Below are positions 26,946 to 36,262 of a DNA stretch of 64,000 bases, piece by piece (within the stretch, counting starts at the first letter, position 1; each line of letters opens with the position of its first letter). The stretch spans positions 1 through 64,000 of the forward strand of contig JABCZC010000003.1 of the NCBI GenBank assembly GCA_013289875.1, read 5' to 3'. The DNA is from Acidobacteriota bacterium. Its GTDB lineage: Bacteria > Acidobacteriota > Terriglobia > Terriglobales > Acidobacteriaceae. The notes beneath the pieces were generated by a model. That model saw only the letters and a program-made list of their open reading frames with translations, was not told where the DNA came from and did no database searches. The translations under genes and the position numbers were made by a program.

Positions 26946-29822
26946 TCATTGTGCCGAGCTGGTTTCGATCAGTGTGATTGGGCCGGTGATGCCTGACGGT
27001 AGAGGCCGAAGGTTCTCCATATCCTGAGGCACAAAGCGTATGCCGTAGCGATCCGAGAGCAGGCGGTAGTTCGGCAAAGCGCGCCCGGACAGTTCATTGA
27101 TCGCTGTGTTTCCAACCGTGATACGAAGGTCATTTTTCCCGGGCTTCAAATATGGAGTGAGATCGACCTGATAGGGGGGCCGCCATACGGAGCCGGCGAG
27201 CTTGCCGTTCACATAAACCTGGGCGGCTTCGCGCACCGGGCCTTCGAGATAGGCGCGCATGCTGTGGTCCCCGCGTGGCGATGGTTTCTCTAACGGCGTG
27301 CCAGGCCCGAAGTCGAGACTGACGGCCGCACCGGCAGCTGAGTATGCCGGCAACAGATCGAAGCTTTTTTCATAGGAGGCGAGGCCCGAGTAGTAGAGAA
27401 AATGCGGATCGTCAGTCCAGGAGCGGAGATTCGGCATATCGATGGTCTGTCCATCGTTCGCGAATGTGACTCGCCATCCGTGAGAGAGATCGACTTCAGT
27501 CGCGTTTCCCACGGATCGCGAGGGCTGTGCGGGCAATGCCTGATCGGAGAAAAAGATCAGCCGGGATTCATACGGCTGCAGATCAAGCTGGATGTTTGCA
27601 GAGTCAGAAATGGCGGAAATCTTTCCGGTGAAGGGATCCCAGGACTCGGCGTGTTTCGCCACAGATCGAAACTTGGCGGACACGCGCTTCGGCTGATTGT
27701 CAGTATTCGCGACAAAATAAAGATCGCCTTCCAGCAGCTTGCGGCGGATGAATCCGATCTCTGGTGTTTTTGGCGAAAGCGTGAAGTCGGGAGTCAGGTA
27801 GTTCGCCAGGGCGGCACCGAGTTGATTCTCGTCCTCGACAAATTGTGAGGTTTTGATGTTGCTGTTGAAGAGCGCGTGCGAAATCTCCCGGATGCGCGCG
27901 GAGTCCTGCTCGGCGTTCATCAGCCCCGGTGCGGTAGAGGGCATTCGCAGAGTGGCGATTACGATGCCCCCGTGCTGCGCGAATTCGAGGACCTTCGCGT
28001 AGGTTGCAGGCGGGATGCGATCGACGCCGGGCAGAATGAGAGCTTTGTAGGGGATGCCGAGATTGTCGATCGCGTCCGCGTCGATGAAGTCGAGGTTGAA
28101 GCCGGAGTCCAGAACCTGTCCGATGACAGTCTTGCCGAGAAACTTGCCCATCGATTCGTCGACGGTCACGTTGGAGCCGGTCTCATCGAATCCGGCGGCT
28201 GAGGTCGCGGGCTTGTTTTTTTGCAGACGGGCCTTGAACGAAGCCCATACATCGTCATTCGGCAACAGAAGAGCCACATCGTTCGCGGGCTTTCCCTGCC
28301 GCAGCGCAAAGCTCACGCGCTGGAGATATTTCGCAAGGTCGGGCATAACAGGGAACCACGGATTGTGCGCGTTCAGCGCAGCCCCCGCGTACATGCGCCA
28401 GCCGGGCTCACCCGCGACCTCCGGCGAATAGGGCCAGCCGTGGCCCACGAGCTGATTGATCCCTTGCAGAAAATGCAGATCTGCTTCCGCCTTCATATCG
28501 AGCGGCGTGGCGCGAAGGGCCGGCGAGTGAAGCCACGTCCAGGTCTCGGAGGAGATGACGGGCCGGTTGAAGAGATGCCCGGCGGAAGCAGCCCAGCGCG
28601 TGTCAGAGAATTCGCGCCACATCATCACTGTTGCCTTGCCTTCTCCCTCGGGCAGGTCTTCGTATTGATTACTGGAAAGAGTGACGGGCGGATAGCCGTA
28701 GGTTTGCGAGCGGAGAAGCGTGTGATGCTGTTGCGCCCATGCATGCATTGGTTGGAGAAAATTTTCGTTTGCGAGCTCGGTCAGGGTCCGGCCCCAGTCG
28801 CGGCGAATCGCGGCTGTGTTGGGGCCGATATCACCGATCAGTGCAGGGAGATACGGTTCGAGGTTATACCCTCGGCGACGATGAAATTCTGCAAGCAGAT
28901 CGGCCGTCCAGTCGGAGCCGTAGTCTTCGAGGCTGTCGCTGAAGACGGCATAAGGAGGCTGTGTGCCGAAGGCTTCGAGAAGGCGATCTCCCACGGCATG
29001 GAGATGCGTCTCAATCGCGTTCCGATCGTAATGATCAAGCACGAATCCTTCCGCGCCCACCGCGGGGCGCTTGACGACCATTCCGGTGCGGCTGGAGATA
29101 AAGAAGAGAGCGGTTTCCGGTGGGTTAGCAGTTGCGGGGGCGAACAAGCGTCCGTCGTGGATGTCGGATGCCTGGGCTGCTTGCTGCAGCTTAAGGTCGG
29201 AGCCTGAGCCCGGCACGAGAAAGGCTGTCAGCAAGCGCTCGCCCGTATCGATGTAGGGAACAGCGACAGAAGTTGAACCTGGAGGAATGGTTACCAATTC
29301 GACTCGGAGCTCGCCTGCAGCCTGAGTGACAGGGATGCTGGGACCACCGAATGGCCACCCGCTGCCGAGCGTGATGTCCACACGCAGGCCGAGACGCCGC
29401 GCCTGTTCAGCGACAAAGTGCAGATCGTCGATGTGTTGATCGGAGAGGTAAGGGAGATTGCGGAATCCGGTCGACGGATCGTCCAGCGCCTGCGCATAGA
29501 GAGTCGCGATTTCGACGCCGCCGACACCGGCAGTCTTCATCTGTTCAAGCTCGCGCTGCAGTTCAGGCTTAGTGACGGCGGGTCCAAACCACCACCACCG
29601 CATCATGATCCGGCTATCGTCGGACGGCTGCGCAAAGGAGTGGTGCAGCGTGGCGAGTTGGTCGGAATTCTGGCTCAAAGCGGCCGGCACGAGAACAAAT
29701 AGCAACTTGCACAGCAGAAGGCATGTGGAGTTGAAGGCGTGGCGGATGGTCGGAGTGCGGGTGCGTTGCAGTGCAGGCACAGTATTCACGCGCGATGCTC
29801 CAGATTCAATAGGCGTAATCAT
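26946..29822 (-). CDS. alpha-L-rhamnosidase, GH106 family
   Basis: A 958-residue exported enzyme. The signal segment (CLLLCKLLFVLVPAALSQ) ends near residue 50 and is followed by the family opening RWWWFGPAVTKPELQRELE and MKTAGVGGVEIATLY. The middle holds the large (beta/alpha)8-related core with ISSETWTWLHSP and NQLVGHGWPYSP, and the end (VNGKLAGSVWRPPYQVDLT, NDLRITVGNTAINELSG) is a jelly-roll domain. GH106 enzymes release terminal L-rhamnose from rhamnosides and pectic side chains. It ends 13 bases from the end of the regulator gene, facing it. The start is uncertain: the ATG at 29822 has no clear ribosome-binding site and gives an unusually long leader. Confidence 0.85.
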   Translation of the reverse strand: MITPIESGASRVNTVPALQRTRTPTIRHAFNSTCLLLCKLLFVLVPAALSQNSDQLATLHHSFAQPSDDSRIMMRWWWFGPAVTKPELQRELEQMKTAGVGGVEIATLYAQALDDPSTGFRNLPYLSDQHIDDLHFVAEQARRLGLRVDITLGSGWPFGGPSIPVTQAAGELRVELVTIPPGSTSVAVPYIDTGERLLTAFLVPGSGSDLKLQQAAQASDIHDGRLFAPATANPPETALFFISSRTGMVVKRPAVGAEGFVLDHYDRNAIETHLHAVGDRLLEAFGTQPPYAVFSDSLEDYGSDWTADLLAEFHRRRGYNLEPYLPALIGDIGPNTAAIRRDWGRTLTELANENFLQPMHAWAQQHHTLLRSQTYGYPPVTLSSNQYEDLPEGEGKATVMMWREFSDTRWAASAGHLFNRPVISSETWTWLHSPALRATPLDMKAEADLHFLQGINQLVGHGWPYSPEVAGEPGWRMYAGAALNAHNPWFPVMPDLAKYLQRVSFALRQGKPANDVALLLPNDDVWASFKARLQKNKPATSAAGFDETGSNVTVDESMGKFLGKTVIGQVLDSGFNLDFIDADAIDNLGIPYKALILPGVDRIPPATYAKVLEFAQHGGIVIATLRMPSTAPGLMNAEQDSARIREISHALFNSNIKTSQFVEDENQLGAALANYLTPDFTLSPKTPEIGFIRRKLLEGDLYFVANTDNQPKRVSAKFRSVAKHAESWDPFTGKISAISDSANIQLDLQPYESRLIFFSDQALPAQPSRSVGNATEVDLSHGWRVTFANDGQTIDMPNLRSWTDDPHFLYYSGLASYEKSFDLLPAYSAAGAAVSLDFGPGTPLEKPSPRGDHSMRAYLEGPVREAAQVYVNGKLAGSVWRPPYQVDLTPYLKPGKNDLRITVGNTAINELSGRALPNYRLLSDRYGIRFVPQDMENLRPLPSGITGPITLIETSSAQ

Positions 29823-29988
29823 TCATAGCAGAATCTCAATGGATTCAGCAAAGAGGGCAAATTTTGAGCGGTTTCCGCCAAGATACCTTTGTGCCAGAAC
29901 TCGTACTCTACTCTTGCTTCGAAAATCAGCCGTCCTTACTCGAGTTACTCCATTCACATTTTGGCAGCACAGCCTGTTAGGGGGACAA

Positions 29989-30240
29989 ATGATCGCTTCG
30001 GAATTTTCTTTACTGCAAATGATGGGTACAGCGGAACGGGAGTTGGGAGCGTTCATGCTCGCGGTATCCGAAACTGATGGACCGGAAAGAGCGAAGGAAG
30101 CAGGCGCCCTCTGGCTTCAAATGCTGGAAGAGGCCGATGGGATCGCCGATAATCCGCAGCAGGTCTTTCGTCAGACAACGATTAGGGCCCTCGCTGAATT
30201 GTCGGCGGAGATGAATGAGTGCGTGCTGCTGGCGAGCTAA
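29989..30240 (+). CDS. small hypothetical protein
   Basis: An 83-residue, mostly helical protein (MIASEFSLLQMMGTAEREL, then ERAKEAGALWLQMLEE) rich in Glu and Ala, without signal peptide, cysteine pairs or known motif. The ATG at 29989 is preceded by TTAGGGGGACAA, a good ribosome-binding site; the frame is open far upstream but antisense to the GH106 gene there. It is 60 bases before the MBL-fold hydrolase gene on the same strand. I do not recognise it. Confidence 0.6.
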   Translation: MIASEFSLLQMMGTAERELGAFMLAVSETDGPERAKEAGALWLQMLEEADGIADNPQQVFRQTTIRALAELSAEMNECVLLAS

Positions 30241-30299
30241 GATTTCCGAGAAGTTCACCGCTTCCTTCGCGTGATCCGTGGAATCCGAAAGGATAATCT

Positions 30300-31178
30300 A
30301 TGAGTTCGTCGTATGTACCTTGCGTGCCTCCGGGTTTGGTCGAGACAGCGCTGCAGGGCGCTCCCACGGCCCAGGTGACCGTGCAATCTCTCCGTGGCAA
30401 TATCAGCGTTCTGATGGGCGCGGGAGGAAATATCATCGTTTTGCCGGGGCCGGACGGCAAGCTCCTGATCGATGCGGGCTTTTCAGGATCACGCTCCCAG
30501 ATCAGCTCCGCGCTGGCTTCGATCAGTTCGGATCCTGTCCGGCAGCTCATCAACACTCACTGGCACTTCGATCACACGAGCGGCAATGAATGGCTGCATG
30601 CGGCGGGTGCGACGATTCTCGCGCACGAGAACACTCGCAAGCGTCTCTCCACAGCAACGCGGGTGGACGACTGGAGCTACACCTTTCCACAGGCACCTGC
30701 CGGCGCGATTCCCGCGCAGGTTTTCAGCGACGAGCATACCGTTCATGCCAACGGCGCTACGATCGCGCTCACGCATTATCCGCCGGCTCACACCGACTCG
30801 GATATTTCGGTGCATTTCGAGGAAGCTGATGTCTTTCTTACCGGCGACACATGGTGGAACGGCTACTTTCCGTTTATCGATTACTCCACCGGCGGCAGTA
30901 TCGACGGCATGATCCGGGCAACAGAGAACAATCTCGCCCGCGTAACAGACGAGATGATTATTATTCCAGGACACGGCGCGATCAGTAACAAGTCTGAACT
31001 CGCCTCTTACCGCGATCTGCTTGTGGAGGTCCGGGAGAAAACGGCCACTCTCAAAAAGCAGGGCAAGGCTGTCGATGAGGTGATCGCGGAACGGCTGACT
31101 GCGAGATGGGATGATGCCTGGGGCGGAGGCTTCATTGCCCCGGGTCCTTTCGGCTGCCTTGTTTATAAGGGCGTGTGA
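30300..31178 (+). CDS. MBL-fold metallo-hydrolase
   Basis: A 292-residue metallo-beta-lactamase-fold enzyme. Metal ligands are visible in NTHWHFDHTSGN (HxHxDH), in the ALTHYPPAHTDSD His, in the Asp of VFLTGDTWWNG and in IIPGHGAIS. The layout with GPDGKLLIDAGFS at the start is that of the glyoxalase-II/lactonase-like subgroup, close to B3-like or quinoprotein-relay-type hydrolases. There is no signal peptide. Substrate unknown; I would not call it an antibiotic resistance gene. Good start with AAAGGATAATCT before the ATG. The gene behind it is broken. Confidence 0.85.
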   Translation: MSSSYVPCVPPGLVETALQGAPTAQVTVQSLRGNISVLMGAGGNIIVLPGPDGKLLIDAGFSGSRSQISSALASISSDPVRQLINTHWHFDHTSGNEWLHAAGATILAHENTRKRLSTATRVDDWSYTFPQAPAGAIPAQVFSDEHTVHANGATIALTHYPPAHTDSDISVHFEEADVFLTGDTWWNGYFPFIDYSTGGSIDGMIRATENNLARVTDEMIIIPGHGAISNKSELASYRDLLVEVREKTATLKKQGKAVDEVIAERLTARWDDAWGGGFIAPGPFGCLVYKGV

Positions 31179-31179
31179 G

Positions 31180-31278
31180 ATGCCGCAGATTGAGGAATAC
31201 GACGCAGTCGTCCTCGGCAGTGGAGAGGCAGGCAAATACAATGGCGGTAGTTTGAACCGGAGTGAACGGGTCGTTTGA
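31180..31278 (+). pseudogene. N-terminal scrap of a pyridine-nucleotide disulfide oxidoreductase
   Basis: An ATG one base after the MBL stop starts MPQIEEYDAVVLGSGEAGKY, the FAD-binding opening of mercuric-reductase-like flavoenzymes (which continue with -LAWxLAxxGxRVAVVE). After 20 codons the homology ends abruptly; a further 12 codons unrelated to the family lead to a TGA at 31276. Some 430 residues are missing. The close spacing shows that it once formed an operon with the MBL gene. rpiA follows at once, so a deletion has joined the two. Confidence 0.65.
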
Positions 31279-31309
31279 ACCGCGCCCGACCTCTGGAATC
31301 GTTGCTAAG

Positions 31310-31999
31310 ATGGCTGCTATGGAATCCGCAGATAAAGCAAAAGAGCTTGCCGCCCAACGGAGCCTGGAGTTCATCGAGGATGGCATGGTTGTCGGGATGG
31401 GGTCTGGCACCACGGCCACGCACTTCATCAAGCTGCTGGGCGCGCGAGTGAAGCAGGGCCTGAAGGTTCGCGGCATTGCCTCATCGATAGCCAGCGAAGA
31501 GCTTGCCGCCTCGCTAACCATTCCGATTATCGATTTCCATGTTTCTGCAGAGATCGACGTGGCCATCGACGGCGCGGATGAAGTCACGCATCAGCTTGAG
31601 CTAATCAAAGGTGGAGGCGGCGCGCTGCTGCGTGAGAAGATCGTGGCCAGCGCTTCTAAGCGCTTCATCATCGTGGTGGATTCGAGCAAGCTGGTGAATA
31701 AGCTTGGGAAATTCCCCTTGCCGGTTGAGGTGATTCCCATGGCCTCGCCACTGGTTGCGAGAAAACTCGAAAAGCTTGGCTTGAGCTCAACCGTCAGGCA
31801 ATCACACACCGGCGGCGACTACATCACCGACGAAGGAAATCTGATTCTCGACTGCAAGTGCGGTGAGATTGAGGATCCGGCCAAACTCGCGGCCTCCATC
31901 CGGCAGATCGTTGGAGTCGTGGAGCATGGCTTGTTTCTCAACATGGCGGAGAGGGTGCTGATCGCGAGCGACTCGGGTATTACTGAGCTGACGAAGTAA
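31310..31999 (+). CDS. rpiA: ribose-5-phosphate isomerase A
   Basis: A 229-residue cytosolic enzyme of the pentose phosphate pathway that interconverts ribose-5-phosphate and ribulose-5-phosphate. Motifs: VVGMGSGTTATHFIKLL (phosphate loop), DVAIDGADEV (catalytic Asp), IKGGGGALLREKIVA (catalytic Glu/Lys) and VDSSKLV. I choose the ATG at 31310, which gives the family length; the frame is open to 31262 but that part overlaps the broken oxidoreductase scrap. No strong ribosome-binding site is seen, so the start is not certain. Confidence 0.95.
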   Translation: MAAMESADKAKELAAQRSLEFIEDGMVVGMGSGTTATHFIKLLGARVKQGLKVRGIASSIASEELAASLTIPIIDFHVSAEIDVAIDGADEVTHQLELIKGGGGALLREKIVASASKRFIIVVDSSKLVNKLGKFPLPVEVIPMASPLVARKLEKLGLSSTVRQSHTGGDYITDEGNLILDCKCGEIEDPAKLAASIRQIVGVVEHGLFLNMAERVLIASDSGITELTK

Positions 32000-32020
32000 G
32001 AGACTTGCAGAACACCGCCG

Positions 32021-32797
32021 CTAGGCTCGGCTCACGCGCCGCCACCCGCCGGGGCTGGCTCCCACCACACGCTTGAACGCCCGAATGAAAGAAGCCTGAT
32101 CGGCGAAGCCGCAGCGGAGAGCGATGTCCGCCATTCGGTCGCTGGATTGCCGCAATAGCTCTTTGGCCCTCTCCACGCGCCGACAGGTAAGCCAGCGATG
32201 GGGCGGTTGACCGGTGGTGCGCCGGAAAGCGCGGGCGAAGTGGCTGACCGACAGCTTGCATGCTCTCGCCACTTCCGAGAGTGAAATGTCAGCTTCAAGG
32301 TGCGCCATCAGCATCTCCTTGGCGCGGCGCAACTGCCACGGAGCCAGACCTCCGCGAATTGCAGGGGTTGTGATTCTCGTCTCGCCATAGGCATGGGCGC
32401 AATAAGCGTGGAGCGCGAGCGCGATATGATTCAGGAAAATCTTGCAGGCATCCTCAGGTCGCGCCAGAGCCGGCTGGATGGCCAATCGCAGATGATGGAC
32501 GACGGGATCAAGTTGACCCGGCGCGGAGGCATGTCCGTTCGCCTGCGGAACACCATTGCGCTCCGTGTGCCACGAATCCGATTGCAAAGATTCAAACAGA
32601 GTACCCAGATGCGCGGACGGATCGAAGTCGTATTCAGAAGTAAAGGCCGGTGTTTTCGGCTGCTGAAGCGCGAGGTCATGGCGCGGCCGCTCGACGGCAG
32701 AAGGAGTCTTTCGCCGCGCCCTGGGCGGGATGGTCGATGCATAGTTCATGCGGAAGGGCACTTCGATTTGCGATCCGTGTACTCCGAGGTCGGTCAT
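32021..32797 (-). CDS. AraC-family transcriptional regulator
   Basis: A 258-residue regulator. The C-terminal 100 residues form the double HTH of the AraC family: DISLSEVARACKLSVSHFARAFRRTTG and the second helix pair MADIALRCGFADQASFIRAFKRVVG. The first ~150 residues have no cupin motif I can see. Start: ATG at 32797 with GCGAGGGAG upstream; the open frame continues to 32911 without such a site. It lies convergent to rpiA and is read in the same direction as the sensor kinase gene to its right. Confidence 0.88.
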   Translation of the reverse strand: MTDLGVHGSQIEVPFRMNYASTIPPRARRKTPSAVERPRHDLALQQPKTPAFTSEYDFDPSAHLGTLFESLQSDSWHTERNGVPQANGHASAPGQLDPVVHHLRLAIQPALARPEDACKIFLNHIALALHAYCAHAYGETRITTPAIRGGLAPWQLRRAKEMLMAHLEADISLSEVARACKLSVSHFARAFRRTTGQPPHRWLTCRRVERAKELLRQSSDRMADIALRCGFADQASFIRAFKRVVGASPGGWRRVSRA

Positions 32798-32941
32798 ACT
32801 GGCTCCCTCGCTGCGATTGGGGTCGTGCTCAGGTTGGAACCTGCGCTGTAATCCTGCTGACACAAGAATGGAGGGATTCGAGATTTCGCAACACCCCAGG
32901 AACCACAGCATTGTCCCTGCATTTTTCTGCAGGTGGGTGAA

Positions 32942-35900
32942 TCAATCCAGGCCGGACGATCGGCCGTTCCGTCCTAGGAGTTCCCGGATCTTCGTGAGCA
33001 GTGTCGGTTGAGAACCATTAGTTGCGCGGAAAACGATTTTTCCCGGAACGGTCAGCCTTACCTCTGTTCCTGAATTTGCGGAACTGACAAAACTGAGTTT
33101 GCCGCCGATCCGCGCGGCCCTCTCTTGCATGCCTTTCAGGCCGTAGTGTCCCGTCTTCCCCCTGGCTGCGATCACCGGATCGAGGCCCTGTCCGTTGTCG
33201 CGCACGCGCAGGGCGAGGTCGTGGTTGTAGACCAGCTTCACGTCCAGCCGGCTGCCCCTCGAGTGAAGGCAGGCGTTGCGAATGGCTTCATAACCAATGC
33301 GGTAGACTTCATCACGCACGATGGGGTGCAGTTCTTTCGCGTCGCCCTCGACGGAGACGGCAATGTCCATCAAGCCACCCGGAACCTGGCAGTCTTCGGT
33401 GGCGCGCTGAAAGCCCTCGGCGAGATCGTTTCTCCGCGTGGTTGATGTGCGCAGGGAATTCAGTGCTTCTCTTCCTTCCTGCATGGCCTTCGCGAGCCAT
33501 TCCGACAGGCGCTCCAGCGCTCGGCGCATGCGGACGGGGTCGGCGGACTCGTCCAGTGCATCGTCGGCAACCATTTTGCTGCCCTGGATGGTCTGAATGA
33601 GCGTGTCGTGGAGTTCGCGCGCCAGCCGCGTGCGTTCCGCCAGGCGCTCGTCGAAGCGGGCGCTGAGTGTTGCTGCAAGCTGTCGCACCCGCAGTTGATA
33701 CAGAGTCCACGCGATGAAAACGAGAAATACCGCGCAAAGAAGACGGAACGAATTTGTCTGATACCAGGCGGGAGGAACAGTGAAGCTCAAAGCTGCGCCG
33801 GTCTCGTTCCAGACACCGTCGTTGTTGCTCGCGATGACATGGAATTGGTAGGTTCCCGGATCAAGATCGCTGTAGAAGGCCTGGCGGCGGTTTCCGGGCT
33901 CTTGCCATGCGCGGTCGTGACCATTAAGCTTGTAGCGGTATTGGACCCGCTGTGGAACCACATAGCTGAGCGCCGCATAGTCAATCTCCAGATCACGGGT
34001 GAGCGAAGGAAGACGAAGCTGATTTTCGGGGAGATATTCTTTGCGGTCGGCCACAATTCGCCGGATGTAGACGGGCGGCGGTATTTCGTTCCTGACCAGG
34101 TGACCGGGGTCAATCGTCTGGAGAATACTGGCATTGACGAACCACAGGCGGCCGTCGGGTGAACGTACAGCCTGCGGTTTGAGCGAGGTCAGTCCCGGCT
34201 GCGCGCCGTCGAAGACATCGAAGAGCCTCAGCTTCACTTTAGCGTCGGGCTGCTTCCACCATTTCTCCAGTTCTGAATCTGAGATCGCCACGTACCCGCA
34301 CTCTGTCGAAAGCCAGAGTGAGCCGAGGCTATCCTTCATAAGGCCGAAGGTGCCATTGCAGGGCAGGCCGTTGCGAACGGTGAAGATCCTCCGTTGCCCG
34401 TCCTTCAGGCGAAAGAGCTCATCCTGCGTGGTACCCCACAACGAGTCGTCGGGCTCAATCAGCAGATCGCGAACCTGGTGACCTGCATTCGGGCCAGCGG
34501 GGATAGTCTCAAATTGTCCATGCCTGCAACGGATCAGGTCTCCATTGACGAGGCCCAGCCAGATGCCGCCAGTGGGATCTGCCGCGATGATGTATGCAGT
34601 GAGAATCTGCGGCGTCGTGACGATGTCGCGGACCTGCAAGTCGCGAATGCGAACAAGCCCCGGCGTGGCCCGCACCCAGATGTCGTGGTCGGTATCTTCG
34701 GTGATCGAAAAAACGATGCCCATCGGGCTGCCGTCGGGTTTAAGGACGGCCTTCATCTGGCTTCCGTCGTAAGTCCACAGCCCTTGATCGATGCCCAGCC
34801 AGACCCTGCCTGTGTGATCCTCAAAGACCGTCGTCACATCCCGCCCGGGAAGACCCTGCCCCTCCCGAATCGCCCCGAACGTGCTCCCGCGCAAAAAATC
34901 CAGCGCCTTCCAGTTACCAATCCAGACGGTGCCGTCGTGCCCGGCGAAGACCGTGCTGGCGCTGGCTGAAGTTAGACCCTCCTTTACCGAATAGCTGACG
35001 ACGGAAAGATCGTGGAAGGCGTCGATGCCGTTCGAAGTTGCCACCCACAGCGTGCCTTCACGGTCCTGGAGGAATGCGGACGGCGCATCTCCCGATAAAC
35101 CGTCCTCCGTCCCAAACTGGTCTTGATGTTCGCCGTGCACATGGTAGATGCCACGGCCGGGAACGCCAATCCACGCTGTCTGGTCGCGGTCAAAGAATAG
35201 TACGTGGGCGGAAGCATTGGTTCCGCGAGCGTCGCTCAACTCATAGCCCTGCCATGCTCCGTGAACGAGCCGCTGAACCGGCGGACCCTTTGTGAATCGC
35301 TCGATACCCGCCCATATCTGGCCATCCGGTCCGGCGGCGAGCGCGTCGACTCCCACCGGTCCTTTGAACCGCGGCGATGTCTCCTCGAAGTACGTAGCTG
35401 CCGAGGTGCCGGGTTTCCAGCGGCACAGTCCTTCAAAGCCGCCTATCCAGAGATTCCCGAGGTTGTCGCGTACCAGGTGCATCGCCGTCAACAGGGGAAT
35501 GCCGTCCGCCTTTCCATAGCAGCGCGAGTCATTTCCCGATATCCGGCAAAGCGGCCCCGTGCCATCCGGAACCTGCTCGCGAACAATCCAGACAGATCCG
35601 TCAGCGTCTTCGAGAAAGGCGTGGATGCGCCCCTCGGGCCGCGGATAGTTCGTGAGGCTTCCGTTCTTCCAGTGCGATACGCCTTTCGCGGTGCCGATCC
35701 ACAAGCTTCCGTCTTTCGCTGCCAGGAGCGAAAAGACCCGGTAGTCGGGAAGCCGCATGCCATCCGGAGGGATCCACGGCACAAAACCCACGCCGTCGTA
35801 GCGCACCAGTCCGGTGTTGGTTCCAATCCACAGATAACCATCCGCCGTCTGTGCGATCGCATCCGGAATCCCGGAGAAGACTCCATCGGTGATTCGCCAC

Positions 35901-36010
35901 GCGGTATGCCCATATTGTGAGATTTGCCTGTTCGGGTCGAGCGCGTGAGCCTGACTGGAGGGCAAAAAGAGCGCCAGAAAACAGATCAGGGCCGGCCGCG
36001 ACATCTTCAT
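32942..36010 (-). CDS. sensor histidine kinase with two-component-regulator propeller
   Basis: A 1022-residue membrane sensor. After a signal peptide (MKMSRPALICFLALFLPSSQAHA) come about fourteen propeller repeats with the Reg_prop pattern (DGYLWIGTNTGLVRYDG, GSLWIGTAKGVSHW), then a Y_Y_Y domain (YAALSYVVPQRVQYRYKLNG), one membrane segment (LLCAVFLVFIAWTLYQL), a HisKA_3 dimerisation domain with the phospho-His in LARELHDTLIQTIQG, and a NarL-type HATPase (NACLHSR, RDNGQGLDP, GHYGLKGMQERAA). Such kinases often sense oligosaccharides in the periplasm. Its regulator is encoded 252 bases upstream in the same direction. I start at 36010; the frame runs 30 codons further. Confidence 0.92.
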   Translation of the reverse strand: MKMSRPALICFLALFLPSSQAHALDPNRQISQYGHTAWRITDGVFSGIPDAIAQTADGYLWIGTNTGLVRYDGVGFVPWIPPDGMRLPDYRVFSLLAAKDGSLWIGTAKGVSHWKNGSLTNYPRPEGRIHAFLEDADGSVWIVREQVPDGTGPLCRISGNDSRCYGKADGIPLLTAMHLVRDNLGNLWIGGFEGLCRWKPGTSAATYFEETSPRFKGPVGVDALAAGPDGQIWAGIERFTKGPPVQRLVHGAWQGYELSDARGTNASAHVLFFDRDQTAWIGVPGRGIYHVHGEHQDQFGTEDGLSGDAPSAFLQDREGTLWVATSNGIDAFHDLSVVSYSVKEGLTSASASTVFAGHDGTVWIGNWKALDFLRGSTFGAIREGQGLPGRDVTTVFEDHTGRVWLGIDQGLWTYDGSQMKAVLKPDGSPMGIVFSITEDTDHDIWVRATPGLVRIRDLQVRDIVTTPQILTAYIIAADPTGGIWLGLVNGDLIRCRHGQFETIPAGPNAGHQVRDLLIEPDDSLWGTTQDELFRLKDGQRRIFTVRNGLPCNGTFGLMKDSLGSLWLSTECGYVAISDSELEKWWKQPDAKVKLRLFDVFDGAQPGLTSLKPQAVRSPDGRLWFVNASILQTIDPGHLVRNEIPPPVYIRRIVADRKEYLPENQLRLPSLTRDLEIDYAALSYVVPQRVQYRYKLNGHDRAWQEPGNRRQAFYSDLDPGTYQFHVIASNNDGVWNETGAALSFTVPPAWYQTNSFRLLCAVFLVFIAWTLYQLRVRQLAATLSARFDERLAERTRLARELHDTLIQTIQGSKMVADDALDESADPVRMRRALERLSEWLAKAMQEGREALNSLRTSTTRRNDLAEGFQRATEDCQVPGGLMDIAVSVEGDAKELHPIVRDEVYRIGYEAIRNACLHSRGSRLDVKLVYNHDLALRVRDNGQGLDPVIAARGKTGHYGLKGMQERAARIGGKLSFVSSANSGTEVRLTVPGKIVFRATNGSQPTLLTKIRELLGRNGRSSGLD

Positions 36011-36262
36011 CCTTACCGCTGGTATCGCCACCTTCACGTCAAGCCATTCACGAGTGCAATCGTTCAATCTCAGATCGGTGCCTGCTCCATATCCATGCAT
36101 TTACTGGACCCGCCGATCTGGTAGACCGTCTCGTGAAGCTTGATGAGAGAAAACTCGCGGCAATCACGCTCCATTCCGAACCATATCCGATGTGTTAATT
36201 TTCAGAAACATCAAATTCTCCAGTGAGTACCCTGTATTTCTCTACAGGTCTTCAGCCTGGAG

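Noticed and set aside
30300-31178. MBL-fold protein as a beta-lactamase
   Set aside because: No signal peptide, and only the general MBL metal-site pattern is seen; the fold is shared by many hydrolases.
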